Source: Archivesica marissinica (taxonomy: Eukaryota > Mollusca > Bivalvia > Venerida > Vesicomyidae). Taken from it: DNA of 64,000 nt. The stretch is from contig CM026387.1 in assembly GCA_014843695.1 (NCBI GenBank), positions 72,575,749 through 72,639,748 of the forward strand. The letters run 5' to 3'. A program made the position numbers and the translations under genes. Of this stretch, positions 37,002 to 48,890 are shown piece after piece (the stretch's first letter is position 1; each line of letters opens with the position of its first letter). The notes beneath the pieces were generated by a model, which was given only the letters and a program-made list of their open reading frames with translations, did not search any database and was not told where the DNA came from.

Positions 37002-37433
37002 TTAAATGTTACCTATTTTGTTCAAAATGTACTGGCTCCCTAGGCTAGGCTTACTACAAATAATAGCCACACTAACAGGTCCATGATCACTCCATTCATT
37101 CAAGAGTCCAATCTTAAAACGAACAATGCTTTGAAAATAACATTCTTTAGTAAGTAGAGAATCTATCACGGACGCCCTGAGCTGTGACACAAATGTGAAT
37201 AAACCAATACCATGCTCATCGTGCACTCTGCCGTTAACAATTCTCAGGCATGTAGATTTACAAAGATCAAGAAGTTTTACAGCGTAACAATTACTAGTTT
37301 TGTCGAGTGAGGCTCGACTAATGGGAACATCGGGAACATATTCCGTGTCATCTATAAAATCGTTATGCTGGTCATTTGTTATAAAATCATTGTTTGTACA
37401 TACTCTACTGTTGCAGTCACCAGTTACATACAC
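37002..37433 (-). pseudogene. LINE-A endonuclease C-terminal half (antisense copy)
   Basis: Frame with TGDCNSRV (equivalent of the catalytic GDWNSR block of APE-type endonucleases, with Trp changed to Cys), SRASLDKTSNCYAVKLLDLC and NEWSDHGPVSVAI (the catalytic SDH motif). The homologous stretch lies at 60390-60760. The remaining N-terminal half lies beyond the nested LINE at 38075. Confidence 0.85.
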
Positions 37434-37458
37434 GGCACCCAGGTTATCATAATGATTA

Positions 37459-38065
37459 AGATTAAGTTTTAATGAAAATATTGATTATTTTCCTATGTTT
37501 AAAAGGAGAATACGTGACCAGTTTATTCAAGAATGGAGGTAATCCATAAGCACAATGACAAAATTAGACTATTATTGTAAATTTAAAAATGAATTTATAT
37601 TTGAAGAATATATTGATACGATTGTTAGTGATGACTTGCGAAAGTGTTTCACATGCTTAAGATTATGTTCACACACGTTAGAAATTGAATTTGGTAGATA
37701 TAATGCTATAGAAAGAGAACATCGATTATGTAAATTATGTAACCAAAAGTTGGTTGTATCGGAGTATCACTTTTTGCTATGTTATACGAGATACACAAGT
37801 TTAAGAACTAAATACCTTGGTAATATATCGTGGCCGTGTGTACAGAAATTCAATAATATCATGTCTTCTAAGAATAAAATAGAATTGTTAAAACTATCTA
37901 AGTATATAAAGGAATCTATGTTACTAAGACAAAATACCCTAGATAATATCACTGTTTCTTAACATGTGTATGTATGTATTTATTTGTGTATGTCTTTGCC
38001 ATAGTTTATACATATGTAAATGGCCAAAGGCAATGTATTGCTGATAATGCCAATAAACTTGAAAC
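37459..38065 (+). mobile_element. 5'-truncated LINE 3' end nested in LINE-A, with 9-bp TSD
   Basis: A 607-bp insertion on the + strand between two copies of taatgatta (37450-37458 and 38066-38074). Removing it restores the endonuclease frame (VNDINHYDNLG). It carries a 135-aa open frame (37555-37962) with CKLCNQKLVVSEYHFLLC, a LINE C-terminal zinc-knuckle-like motif. A 3' UTR follows, with gccatagtttatacatatgt and gccaataaacttgaaac at the very end. This is a different LINE family from LINE-A: its 3' end is not (TTCTG)n. Confidence 0.88.
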
Positions 38066-38074
38066 TAATGATTA

Positions 38075-38289
38075 ATGTCATTTACAAGCATCTCAAACAA
38101 ATCAACATGTTCTATAGTATATGCTGGAGAACGTTCGCCCCCATATACATGTATACCGCAAATATAAATATCACTATCAAAATGAAAACAAATACTGTCA
38201 AGTTTAATCCATATCATAGTGTCAGATTGGTTCCGTACAACCTCAATTCCATCTTTCAAATAGTCCTTATAATTGTAGTAAATGGCAAT
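38075..38289 (-). pseudogene. LINE-A endonuclease, middle part (antisense copy)
   Basis: Encodes YYNYKDYLKDGIEVVRN, DTMIWIKLDSICFHF and CGIHVYGGERSPAY, closely parallel to the endonuclease at 60150-60320 (YYKKQLQPGIELIRN). It is bounded by the nested LINE (left) and an unidentified insertion (right). Confidence 0.8.
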
Positions 38290-38490
38290 TGGGTTCATTA
38301 CGAGCCACAGTCTGACGCGGAAGATTGAGACACCGTCTGGACCGGAAGTGAGGCATTCTGGAAAACGGTGCGACCAAGCAAGAACGCCATACACGCTCTG
38401 ACAACACGACTAATAAGACGTATACTATCCAGTAAGAGAGTAGCTGCTATAGGGTACCCAATACGTAAGTTCCCTGGTCCTATAGTGACT
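38290..38490. other. Unidentified ~200-bp insertion in the LINE-A endonuclease
   Basis: It interrupts the endonuclease between GGGIVLYYK (38490 and up) and the repeated YYNYKDYLK (38289 and down). It has GC content above its surroundings and no match elsewhere in the window. A short attataa repeat at both edges may be a target-site duplication. Its family is not recognised. Confidence 0.5.
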
Positions 38491-38930
38491 ACTTTATAAT
38501 ACAGCACAATACCCCCACCAGCCCTTCTCGCCTGACGATGCTGAAATTTCCTATAAAAATGATGTTTAGTGAAACCAATTAGTCTAATATCACCATTACC
38601 ACTTGTCCCTGTCTCATAGAGAAATATAATATCATTATTAATAATATTGTTTACAAAATCAGCACTGTCTCTCTTATCCATAGTAAGTCCATGATCATTC
38701 TACGACAGTACACGCAGCTCACCCTCATCGCGTTCCTAGTCACGTACTGGTTTGCCATCAATATAGAGAGTGTCATACGACACCCATGCTGTCTTTCCTT
38801 CTTGTCGGGCTGCCTTCATATTGGGGATAAGCCTCTTTCTCTTTTCAACGACCTCTCTAGGGAACTGTTCGTATACGAAATAAGGCGTTCCCGATAAAGC
38901 CTTCTACTGTTTGCGTACGTACAAAACAGG
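38491..38930 (-). pseudogene. LINE-A endonuclease N terminus and ORF1 end (antisense copy)
   Basis: 38705-38491 encodes NDHGLTMDKRD, NDIIFLYETGTS and HHFYRKFQHRQARRAGGG, parallel to the N terminus of the ORF2 endonuclease at 59957. The catalytic ETW is ETG here. A stop sits where SWN should be. 38925-38710 encodes, with frameshifts, the last part of ORF1 (YFVYEQFP, then RKDSMGVV and LYIDGKPV in pieces), parallel to 59750-59930. The element is truncated upstream. Confidence 0.75.
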
Positions 38931-39164
38931 ACATCGATTCCGGTCGTAGCTATTGAGGAAATAATTGGACTTCGCAGGTGAATCTAATATTGGACGAAAA
39001 CGGGATTTCTCATATTTAATGAGCAACTTGATATAGTTAATTATTCCTATTATAAAACAATGCATTATACGACACATATCTACAGAATTGGTATTCTACC
39101 ATTAATAATTCGCCCTGTTTAGAATCCTACTGTATTTTAAGCACGATTTTGAACTCGATGGTAA

Positions 39165-39470
39165 ATATTTGGGCTATTATTGGTTTGTTTATGCGCTATA
39201 CTGGTTTATTGATGCGCTATATTGGTTTCTTTATGCGCTATATTGGTTTGTTTATGCGCTATATTGGTTTATTTATGCGCTATATTGGTTTATTTATGCG
39301 CTATATTGGTTTATGTATGTGCTATATTGGTTTATGTATGTGCTATATTGGTTTGTTTATGTGCTATATTGGTTTGTTTATGTGCTATATTGGTTTATTT
39401 ATGTGCTATTTTGGTTTATTTATGTGCTATATTGGTTTATTTATGCGTTATGATTTGTATCTTTATGCGC
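39165..39470. repeat. 21-bp minisatellite
   Basis: About 14 units of 21 bp: ggtttatttatgcgctatat plus t, with gcgc/gtgc variants. It encodes hydrophobic 7-aa repeats (YIGLFMR) only because 21 is a multiple of three. It passes directly into the 44-bp array. Confidence 0.95.
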
Positions 39471-40285
39471 TATAATTTGTTTTTTCAGGGGCTATAACTG
39501 ATTTGTTTAAGGCTATAATTTGTTTTTTCAGGGGGTATAATTAATTTGTTTATGTGTTATAATTTGTTTTTTCAGGGGCTATAGTTGATTTGTTTATGTG
39601 TTATAATTTGTTTTTTCAGGGGCTATACTTGATTTGTTTATGTGCTATAATTTGTTTTTTCAGGGGCTATAGTTGATTTGCTTATGTGCTATAATTTGTT
39701 TTTTCAGGGGCTATAGTTGATTTGTTTATGTGTTATAATTTGTTTTTTCAGGGGCTATACTTGATTTGTTTATGTGCTATAATTTGTTTTTTCAGGGGCT
39801 ATAGTTGATTTGTTTATGTGCTATAATTTGTTTTTTCAGGGGCTATAGTTGATTTGTTTATGTGTTATAATTTGTTTTTTCAGGGGCTATACTTGATTTG
39901 TTTATGTGCTATAATTTGTTTTTTCAGGGGCTATAGTTGATTTGTTTATGTGCTATAATTTGTTTTTTCAGGGGCTATAGTTGATTTGTTTATGTGTTAT
40001 AATTTGTTTTTTCAGGGGCTATACTTGATTTGTTTATGTGCTATAATTTGTTTTTTCAGGGGCTATAGTTGATTTGTTTATGTGCTATAATTTGTTTTTT
40101 CAGGGGCTATAGTTGATTTGTTTATGTGTTATAATTTGTTTTTTCAGGGGCTATACTTGATTTGTTTATGTGCTATAATTTGTTTTTTCAGGGGCTATAC
40201 TTGATTTGTTTATGTGCTATAATTTGTTTTTTCAGGGGCTATAGTTGATTTGCTTATGTGCTATAATTTGTTTTTTCAGTAGTGA
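39471..40285. repeat. 44-bp minisatellite with 132-bp higher-order unit
   Basis: About 19 units of 44 bp: ggggctatagttgatttgtt, then tatgtgctataatttgtttt and ttca. Variants (tgttata/tgctata; ctatactt/ctatagtt) recur every third unit, giving a 132-bp higher-order period. The unit contains the 21-bp neighbour's tttatgtgctata core. Each unit holds ttgttttttcag|g, a good match to a 3' splice site. Confidence 0.93.
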
Positions 40286-41900
40286 TATATATAATAATTT
40301 TTTTAATTAATTTTACAATATGCTATTATCGGTTTATTTGTTCATTTGTTAGAATTATCTGTGTATTGTGATATTTTTTTGGTATGTGTTATATAGTTTA
40401 CTGTGTAATGTGCTATAGCTGCTTTTTTATGCAACGCCGGTATTTCGGCGATGTATATTGATTTGTCGTCGTCCGTCCGCCCATAGCCAATTCTCAGTAA
40501 CTAATGGGTGGAATTATATGAAACTTAAAATAGTTGTAACAATGCTGGTTAGGCATTTTATACGGAGACCATGAATATTCATTAATCACAATTGGTGACA
40601 CTTATGATATGATAAACCATATTCGGCGCGGGGGATGTCAATTAATGGAATTTGCTCGTTTTATTTTGTACAATGTCCTATAATTGTTTGTTTCGATTTG
40701 CCAGGAAAGCATCGACGGATAAAACATGATCATTCAAGACACATAAGCTATATAAATTCGCATCCTTGTATCATAGTCAAATTGTGTTGGAACATTTATA
40801 AGTTAAAACAATTTAGACAAGAATAATATATGCATGCACACTACTGAGAGGTTATTACGTGGCTAGTTTCATATCAGCATAGGTATCGACCCGAGGTAAC
40901 TCGACATCAACCTGAGACCTTCGGTACCTTCGGTACCTTCGGTACCTTCGGTACCTTCGGTACCTTCGGCAATAACTTATTTATTACTTTTGATATGAAT
41001 TTGAACATTTAATAATCGAAATCATGCTCTCCGTTTTCCATTTTGTCATGAATAAATCACAATTACTAATTTAAAATTAGATACACGAACACGATTGAAA
41101 TATTACCACGAAGCTACAAACATATGTTATTGACACACTGCGACGCTACAGGAAGTAAACAAACTAACACAGAGTGCGCATGCGTTATTTGCTCAGTAAC
41201 TGGTTAGTATACGGTTTTATTAACGGATTCGTGACCGTATCAAACCAGGAAGCGTAATGTCAGACTGGAAAACACAGCGTATCGACCTGGGTGGTAGTAA
41301 GTACTGTCGTAAGCATATAACGGCCAACAAAAATAGGCTAAAATAGGCTAAAATAAGATAAATAATAAGCAAATATTATCACCACTGTATGCTATAGTAT
41401 TACACAGTCACACGTGTGTTAATTGTCACATCCATTCAGCAGTCAATCTGTATTAAGCAGCCAGTTTCCAGAAGTCCAATATGTTATTTAAATTGCCCTC
41501 TATTCAGCAGCCATCTGTGCCAAGCAGCCACTTTCTGTGATTTCCTTATCCGGTTGCTTAAGACAGGTTTGATTGTATGTAAATTGTTTATCAAATGGGT
41601 CATATTGACCTTCGGAATTGAAAAAATCACTGACAATTGAATGATATGATAAATAATGTATCATGTTTGTTTTGCAGTAACAGGCGATATGCATACGGGG
41701 TCGTCATATAGTGATTATGCATCATCACTAGCTAACATTCATCAATGCATTATATCGATATTCGTGATCAATAAAATTATATGTTATCCTTAAACTGAGA
41801 ACTGTATCCTGACTTTACTGACTTATCTGTTCAATACGATTTGACTTGTGTATATGAACTGAATAAAATATCTAATATGATGCCATCTATCTTTGTTTCC
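40286..41900. other. Unassigned region with small repeats
   Basis: 40430-40650 (gtcgtccgtccgcccatag, gtggaattatatgaaactta) looks like an old dispersed-repeat remnant. At 40917-40970 a 9-bp unit ttcggtacc is repeated about six times. At 41326-41360 aaaataggct is repeated. No gene. Confidence 0.45.
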
Positions 41901-42117
41901 GGCCACACTTAGCGAACTGATTACGGTTGTTGACTTTAAACCTCCAGCTCATCACCGCTGTAATTTCGAATCCCACTTGGGGCGTAGATTATTTCATGTG
42001 AGGATGGCTTGCGGAAGGTCGGTGGTTCTACCCGGGTGTCCGTCCGTGCCAGAGATCGAGTACCAATATGTAGTTGGTGCGACATTAACCACCAAAACAA
42101 ACAAACAAAAACAAATA
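41901..42117 (+). mobile_element. SINE-C, sense copy 3
   Basis: The tRNA-like head starts near ggccacacttagcgaactga. It has a long class-II-like variable stretch (ctccagctcatcaccgctgt) and the B-box-like tttcgaatccc. The central block is ggaaggtcggtggttctacc, then cgggtgtccgtccgtgcc. It ends gcgacattaaccaccaaaac and an A-rich (aaac)n tail. Confidence 0.75.
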
Positions 42118-42556
42118 TCAGCGAATTTGTATGGGTTTATTAATTGTGTCCCACTAGATTTCACGTATATTACATATTGTATTACAATTCTAAGCTACTG
42201 CAGTAGGACGGGAACCAGACTTTTCGACTGGTTCATATATGATTAGCTGGTTCCCGTTGTGCACTATTTTAATAATATGAAATAGGCACAACCTATCAAC
42301 GAGGAAAGCAAATACCAATTGCTGAACTAGACATTATAGGATGAAGATGATTACATCCCCTAGGGCTGTGGTTGACGTCACAGGAAGATTAATATATATA
42401 TAATGATGACAACGATTGAGCTTTTCTTGTAGACGTTAGAATTATTTGCAGAAATCACGGATAATGTCTTTTGTTTTTAAAGATGGCTAAACCAAGACAA
42501 ACTACATGTACTATACATTGACCATTTGACGATTGAAATGCCCGTTCTTTATAGAG
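42118..42556. other. Unassigned stretch
   Basis: AT-rich; no gene, RNA or repeat recognised. Confidence 0.4.
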
Positions 42557-43311
42557 AAGTCGACCCGGGTGTATCACACTAACTATCGTTGTGTAAAGAA
42601 ACGTCGACACCGGATGTACCACACTAACTATCGTTGTGTACAGAAACGTCGACACCGGATGTATCACACTAACTATCGTTGTGTACAGAAATGTCGACAC
42701 CCGATGTATCACACTAACTATCGGTGTGTACAGAAACGTCGACACCGGATGTACCACACTAACTATTGGTGTGTACAGAAACGTCGACACCCGATGTATC
42801 ACACTAACTATCGGTGTGTACAGAAACGTCGATACCCGATGTATCACACTAACTATCGTTGTGTACAGAAACGTCGACACCCGATGTACCACACTAACTA
42901 TCGTTGTGTACAGAAACGTCGACACCCGATGTATCACACTAACTATCGTTGTGTACAGAAACGTCGATACCGGATGTAACACACTAACTATCGTTGTGTA
43001 CAGAAACGTCGACACCCGATGTACCACACTAACTATCGTTGTGTACAGAAACGTCGACACCCGATGTATCACACTAACTATCGTTGTGTACAGAAACGTC
43101 GACACCGGATGTACCACACTAACTATCGGTGTGTACAGAAACGTCGACACCCGATGTATCGCAATAACTATCGTTGTGTACAGAAACGTCGATACCGGAT
43201 GTAACACACTAACTATCGTTGTGTACAGACACGTCGATACCGGATGTATCACACTAACTATCGTTGTGTACAGAAACGTCGATACCGGATGTACCACACT
43301 AACTATCGTTG
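42557..43311. repeat. 45-bp minisatellite, left block
   Basis: About 17 units of 45 bp: ctatcgttgtgtacagaaac, then gtcgacacccgatgtaccac and actaa. Variants are cccgatg/ccggatg, gtacc/gtatc and cgtt/cggt. The array is identical in type to 47790-48890 and stops at 43311, where the LINE-B segment begins. A SalI-like gtcgac lies in most units. Confidence 0.96.
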
Positions 43312-43337
43312 GTGCATGTTTTTGTGTATATGTATGC

Positions 43338-43338
43338 A

Positions 43339-43406
<68 letters not shown>

Positions 43407-43420
43407 TACGTGCGTGCATG
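43338..43420. repeat. (TGCG)n microsatellite
   Basis: About 18 copies of tgcg between gtatgcatgcg and tgcgtgcatgcgc. It sits between the 45-bp array and LINE-B. Confidence 0.95.
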
Positions 43421-43692
43421 CGCACTTTTATTTCTTTTTTTATTCTGGTCTAACGTATTGTATATACGTATTACATATATATAAATTCAGTGTCCATTTT
43501 GATAAATGCAGTAAGAAAATCCCATATCTCTCGTCACCATACAAAATATAGAAATGTTATAACCCAAATGAATATTAATACTCTAAAAACCCAATGACCT
43601 CTTAAAAATATCATTACGACAATACAAATGGCTACATATCACGATCGTTTCTGCTTAGTCTTCTGTTTATGTATTCATAGAATTTGCCAATG

Positions 43693-46600
43693 GAGTCTAT
43701 AACATGTTCTACTAACGTACGGGGAACTGGAAATGATAAAAAGCGCCTTGAAGTCTTTGAATGGTTAAAACTAAAAAGATACAACATTTGTGTTTTGCAA
43801 GAAACACATTCGACAATTCAATGCAAGGATAAATGGAAATCTGACTGGAATGGTGAAGCCCTTTTTCAGTGGAATAAATTCAAATAGTGCCGGAGTGGCC
43901 ATTCTTTTAAACATGAATACATCGTATAAAGCTTCAAATTTTACTGAAATTGTCAAAGGGCGCATAATATCCCTAGATATAATAGTAAATGAACAAGAAA
44001 TCACTCTCGTAAATATATATGGACCTAATACTGATGATAGTAACTTCTTCTCCACTCTTGAAACATATATGCGTGAGAATGATGATAAGAATTTTGTAAT
44101 AGGCGGAGACTTCAACACTGTCTTAGATGTTGATATTGATAAGAAAAACGGCCAAAAACTTACACATGTTAACTGCAGGAAAAAATTGTATAATATTATA
44201 AATCAGTTTAATTTGATAGACGTATGGAGACAAAACAACCCAGCAAAACTACAATACACATGGCATTCAAATACAAACCCACCCATCTTTAGCAGACTTG
44301 ACTATTTCCTTGCCAGCCAACACCTCAATAACTTAATAACAAATTGCGAAATTCAGCCCGCATTTAAAACAGATCATTCTCTAGTGACGTTTAAAATAAT
44401 TTTTTGTAGCCAGCCAAGGGGTCCTGGCTATTTTAAACTTAATAACAGTATTCTATATGACGACAACTACCAACTTACAATAAAAGAATGTATTAATAAC
44501 ATAGTCAATCTTAACAAAAATGCCAATCCAAATACTCTTTGGGAACTAATAAAAGGGAGCATAAGAAGTGCTACTATAAAATATTCTTCGTTTAAAAAAA
44601 AGGCAAATGCCCAAAGGGAAATAGAGCTAATAAAAGACATAACTACCCTTGAAAATACTTTAATAAACTCAGATAACAAAAACAACCAAAATAAGTCTGA
44701 TTTGAGAAACAAACAGTAAGAGTTGAGCGAAATATACGAAAGACAAGTAAATGGTTTAATTTTAAGAGCGAAAGCAATACATGTTGAAGGTTCTGAAAAA
44801 AACACAAAATGTTTCGCTAATTTAGAAAAGCGACATGCTGAAAAGAAAAACATACATAAATTAACTTCGGAAGGCAAAGAAATAATTAATCAATCAGAAA
44901 TCTTAAACGAACTAGTTAAGTTCTACAAAACCCTATACAAAATACAAGAGGCCGGATGCCCCAATATAGATTTTTTCTCCGGGCCTATCACAAAACTTAC
45001 ACCTGAACAGTCAACACAATGTAATGGGTTGTTAACCGAATACGAATGCTGGCAATCTCTGTATGATATGAAAAACAATAAAAGCCCCGGCTCAGACGGT
45101 CTGACAAGTGAGTTCTATAAAACGTTTTGGCAAGATATTAAAGTACAGTATTTGAAATCGATAAACTATTCATACTCTAATGGTGAACTAACAGATCTCC
45201 AGAAACAAGGAATTATTACGCTATTACCCAAGCCTGGTAAACAATTAGACATATTATCAAACTGGCGGCCTATAAGTTTACTCAACATTGACTATAAGAT
45301 TGCAACCAAAGCTATTGCGAATCGGATACAAAATGTATTACCCCATATAATAAGTACCAATCAAACTGGATTTATGAAGGACTGATATATTGGTGAGAAT
45401 GTACGATTAATATTTGAAACAATAGACTACATCAACGAACACAACCTTCCAGGCCTAATATTCTGTTCAGACTACGAAAAAGCCTTTGATAGCCTAAACC
45501 ATAATTTTCTCTACAAATGTCTAAATCATTTTAATTTTGGTGACCCCATCATTTCTTGGATAAAACTGTTTTATAAAAATATAAATAGTCTAATCATTAG
45601 CAATGGTTATTTAACAGAATCTTTACCTATACAAAGAGGCGTACGATAAGGCTGTCCATTATCATCGTATCTATTTATCATATGTATGGAACTATTGTCA
45701 TATCAAATCACTATTGATAACGATATAAAAGGAATCACCATACATAATAAAGAAATAAAACAAACATTATTTGCTGACGATGCATCCTACATATTAAATG
45801 GGGAAAAAAGATCATTTGAACATTTAATAGATGTAATTACTGAATTTGGAATCATAAGTGGTCTAAAACTAAATGTATCAAAATATGTAATACTAAGAAT
45901 TGGATCATTACGAAATACAAACACATCTTACTGCAACCAGAAATACTTTTTATGGACATCTGAAAAAACAAAGACTCTTGGCATATATTTTAGCAACAAT
46001 AAAGAACTGACCTTGCATCTAAATCTTAAACCAAAACTGCGAGAATTTTATAACTGTCTGAAACAATGGCAACATCGTAAACTGACACTTCTAGGTAAAG
46101 TGATAGTAATAAAGACATTTGCTCTCCCAAAACTGGTCTATCTATTTACCGTTTTACCAAACCCAACAGAAAAAGTGCTAGCGGATATAAACAATGCAAT
46201 ATTTAACTTCATCTGGGAAGGAAAACCAGATAAAATAAAACGTAATATACTTTTTCAAGACTATGAATATGGAGGAATAAAATTAACAAATATACATGCA
46301 TTTCTACATACAATTAAGGCAAGCTAGGTGAAAAGGATAACAAACAATAACACAGGTTCTTGGAAATGTTTTTATGATAAGTATCTAAAACAATTTGGTG
46401 GAAACTTCTTATTTGACCCATTATTTGGAATAATTCTGACATCAGAATAACAGGAAAACCAGTTATCAATCAGGAATGGTACAATAACGGAATAAAGTAT
46501 GTTGATCACCTATATGATTTTAGAAATAACAATTTTTACACGTTTGAAAACCTTAAGCAATTGTATAATTTACGCAATAATGATTTTTTAAAATACCACT

Positions 46601-47289
46601 CTTTGATCGGTAGTATACCTAAAAAGTGCAAAGAAAAACTAAATCAACACATTATTACTGGGATAAAACCGGAAAACATGCTAGAAAAAATAAAAAGAGT
46701 AAAGAAACCAAATAAACTATTATATCAAACACAGATACATTTAAAGAACATAGAACGTAGAAATTCTGAGCGAAAATGGTCTCAATTGTTCGGCGATGAC
46801 AATCTCAATTGGAAAATAATCTACTGCATGGCATATAAAGCAACGATTGACACTAAACTGAGAAATTATCAATATAATTTTTTAATGAGACTAGTTCCAA
46901 CAAACAAGTATCTCCATATGTGTAAATTAACTGAATCATTCCTATGTGACTTCTGTAATATGAGCATAGAAAGTATAGAGCACCTGTTTTGGGAATGCCC
47001 GATCATACAAGACCTATGGACAAGCATTCGTAATTATCTAAGAACTATTGGTATTAACATGTCTTTAAACTTTAAAGACATTTGTTTAGGGTGCGAAAAT
47101 AATAACATTGTTAATTTTATAATAATCCTGTGCAAATACTTTATCTCAAATATGAAATATAGTAAAATCCTGCCAAAGTTCGAATCATTTAAAAAGTACT
47201 TGTATCAAAGGATCGAAATCGAAAAAGACATTGCTTCATATTCTGGAAAAATAGATAGACACAACTTGAAATGGTCAAAGTTTAACTAA
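43693..47289 (+). pseudogene. LINE-B ORF2: endonuclease and reverse transcriptase, lightly damaged
   Basis: Order: APE-type endonuclease (TNVRGTGNDKKR, LQETHS, VNIYGPN, GGDFNTVLD, SRLDYFLAS, KTDHSLV), RT (NNKSPGSDGLTSEFYK, WRPISLLNIDYKIATK, NQTGFMKD, SDYEKAFDSLNH, catalytic LFADDASYIL), then a C-terminal region with CDFCNMSIESIEHLFWEC. The SLLN-DYKI-TKA signature points to the L1/Tx1 group. Damage: a one-base insertion near 43861; in-frame stops at 44717, 45383 (for Arg before YIGEN), 45647 (for Gln in VRQGCPLS) and 46325; and a one-base loss near 46424. All other codons lie in one frame, so the copy is fairly young. About 1,200 codons in total, normal for this group. Confidence 0.9.
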
Positions 47290-47495
47290 GCTAATCAAAT
47301 ATACATGCATATCAATTAATGTTTTCATAAATACAGTACAAAGATAACTCTAAACAACACAGGACCTGGAACAGCTTACACTACAAATGAACCCCCACAC
47401 CAATTATCCAACCACTACAAATCCTTGTTTGACACACTCCTTATCCTATTAACAAATAGAAATGTTAGCAAGCAGAAGCGACCAGCCACTCATTA

Positions 47496-47535
<40 letters not shown>

Positions 47536-47788
47536 CTCTCGCTCGCTCTCTCGCTTTAACAACTACTCATTAGTTACCCATTGTTCAATTTTAACTGTTG
47601 TCAATCTGTGTATGCACTCAATCTTAAGGGACACACTGTACATATAGATATTCGAACTGAACTAATATGTATACTATTAAAAATCAATAAAAAAATGTCG
47701 AAATATGTATCAACTAAATGTTTATGCAATAAAGAAATAAACGAGGTTACCCGGATAGGGGCCTCAAAATGAAAAATGAAGAAGAAAA

Positions 47789-48890
47789 ACCTATCGTTGT
47801 GTACAGAAACGTCGACACCCGATGTACCATACTAACTATCGTTGTGTACAGAAACGTCGACACCCGATGTACCACACTAACTATCGTTGTGTACAGAAAC
47901 GTCGATACCAGATGTACCACACTAACTATCGTTGTGTACAGAAACGTCGACACCGGATGTACCACACTAACTATCGCTGTGTACAGAAACCTCGACACCG
48001 GATGTATCACACTAACTATCGTTGTGTACAGAAACGTCGACACCCGATGTACCACACTAACTATCGTTGTGTACAGAAACGTCGACACCGGATGTATCAC
48101 ACTAACTATCGTTGTGTACAGAAACGTCGACACCCGATGTACCACACTAACTATCGCTGTGTACAGAAACGTCGACACCCGATGTACCACACTAACTATC
48201 GGTGTGTACAGAAACGTCGACACCCGATGTACCACACTAACTATCGTTGTGTACAGAAACGTCGATACCAGATGTAACACACTAACTATCGTTGTGTACA
48301 GAAACGTCGACACCGGATGTACCACACTAACTATCGCTGTGTACAGAAACCTCGACACCGGATGTATCACACTAACTATCGTTGTGTACAGAAACGTCGA
48401 CACCGGATGCATCACACTAACTATCGTTGTGTACAGAAACGTCAACACCGGATGTACCACACTAACTATCGCTGTGTACAGAAACGTCGACACCCGATGT
48501 ACCACACTAACTATCGCTGTGTACAGAAACCTCGACACCGGATGTACCACACTAACTATCGCTGTGTACAGAAACCTCGACACCGGATGTACCACACTAA
48601 CTATCGTTGTGTACAGAAACGTCGACACCCGATGTACCACACTAACTATCGGTGTGTACAGAAACGTCGACACCCGATGTACCACACTAACTATCGTTGT
48701 GTACAGAAACGTCGACACCCGATGTACCACACTAACTATCGTTGTGTACAGAAACGTCGACACCCGATGTACCACACTAAATATCGGTGTGTACAGAAAC
48801 GTCGACACCCGATGTACCACACTAACTATCGTTGTGTACAGAAAGGTCGACACCCGATGTACCACACTAACTATCGGTGTGTACTGAGGA
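47789..48890. repeat. 45-bp minisatellite, right block
   Basis: About 24 further units of the 42557-43311 repeat, with the same variants plus cctcgacacc and cgctgtgtac types. Longer blocks are repeated; for example, the series ataccagatg / caccggatg / cctcgac at 47907-48020 recurs at 48267-48380. Long frames on both strands (up to 458 codons) are artefacts of the 45-bp period. Confidence 0.96.

Larger units (their letters stand above)
33783..38930 (-). mobile_element. LINE-A, antisense copy with four nested insertions
   Basis: A non-LTR retrotransposon reading right to left: end of ORF1 (38930-38705), endonuclease (38700-37002), linker and RT (36980-34700), and C-terminal zinc-knuckle region (34258-34016). 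The 3' terminus is a (CAGAA)n pentamer on the + strand (33785-33800), i.e. a (TTCTG)n tail in sense. The 5' end is truncated inside ORF1. Stops and frameshifts are frequent, so it is dead. Nested insertions sit at 35403-35695, 36708-36995, 37459-38065 and about 38290-38490. It is about 60-65% identical at protein level (by eye) to LINE-A at 59140-63470. The clade is uncertain (CR1/Jockey/I group). Confidence 0.85.
43312..47788 (+). mobile_element. LINE-B (L1/Tx1-like non-LTR retrotransposon), nearly complete ORF2
   Basis: A segment splitting the 45-bp minisatellite. The bases ctatcgttg lie at both edges (43303-43311 and 47789-47797). This can be read as a 9-bp target-site duplication, although the tandem array itself makes such a match easy. 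It holds one long ORF2 (43693-47289) and a 3' region of about 500 bp with a (CT)n tract (47498-47545), aatcaataaaaaaatg and an A-rich end (gaagaagaaaaac). No ORF1 is visible between 43420 and 43690, so the copy is probably 5' truncated. Confidence 0.85.
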
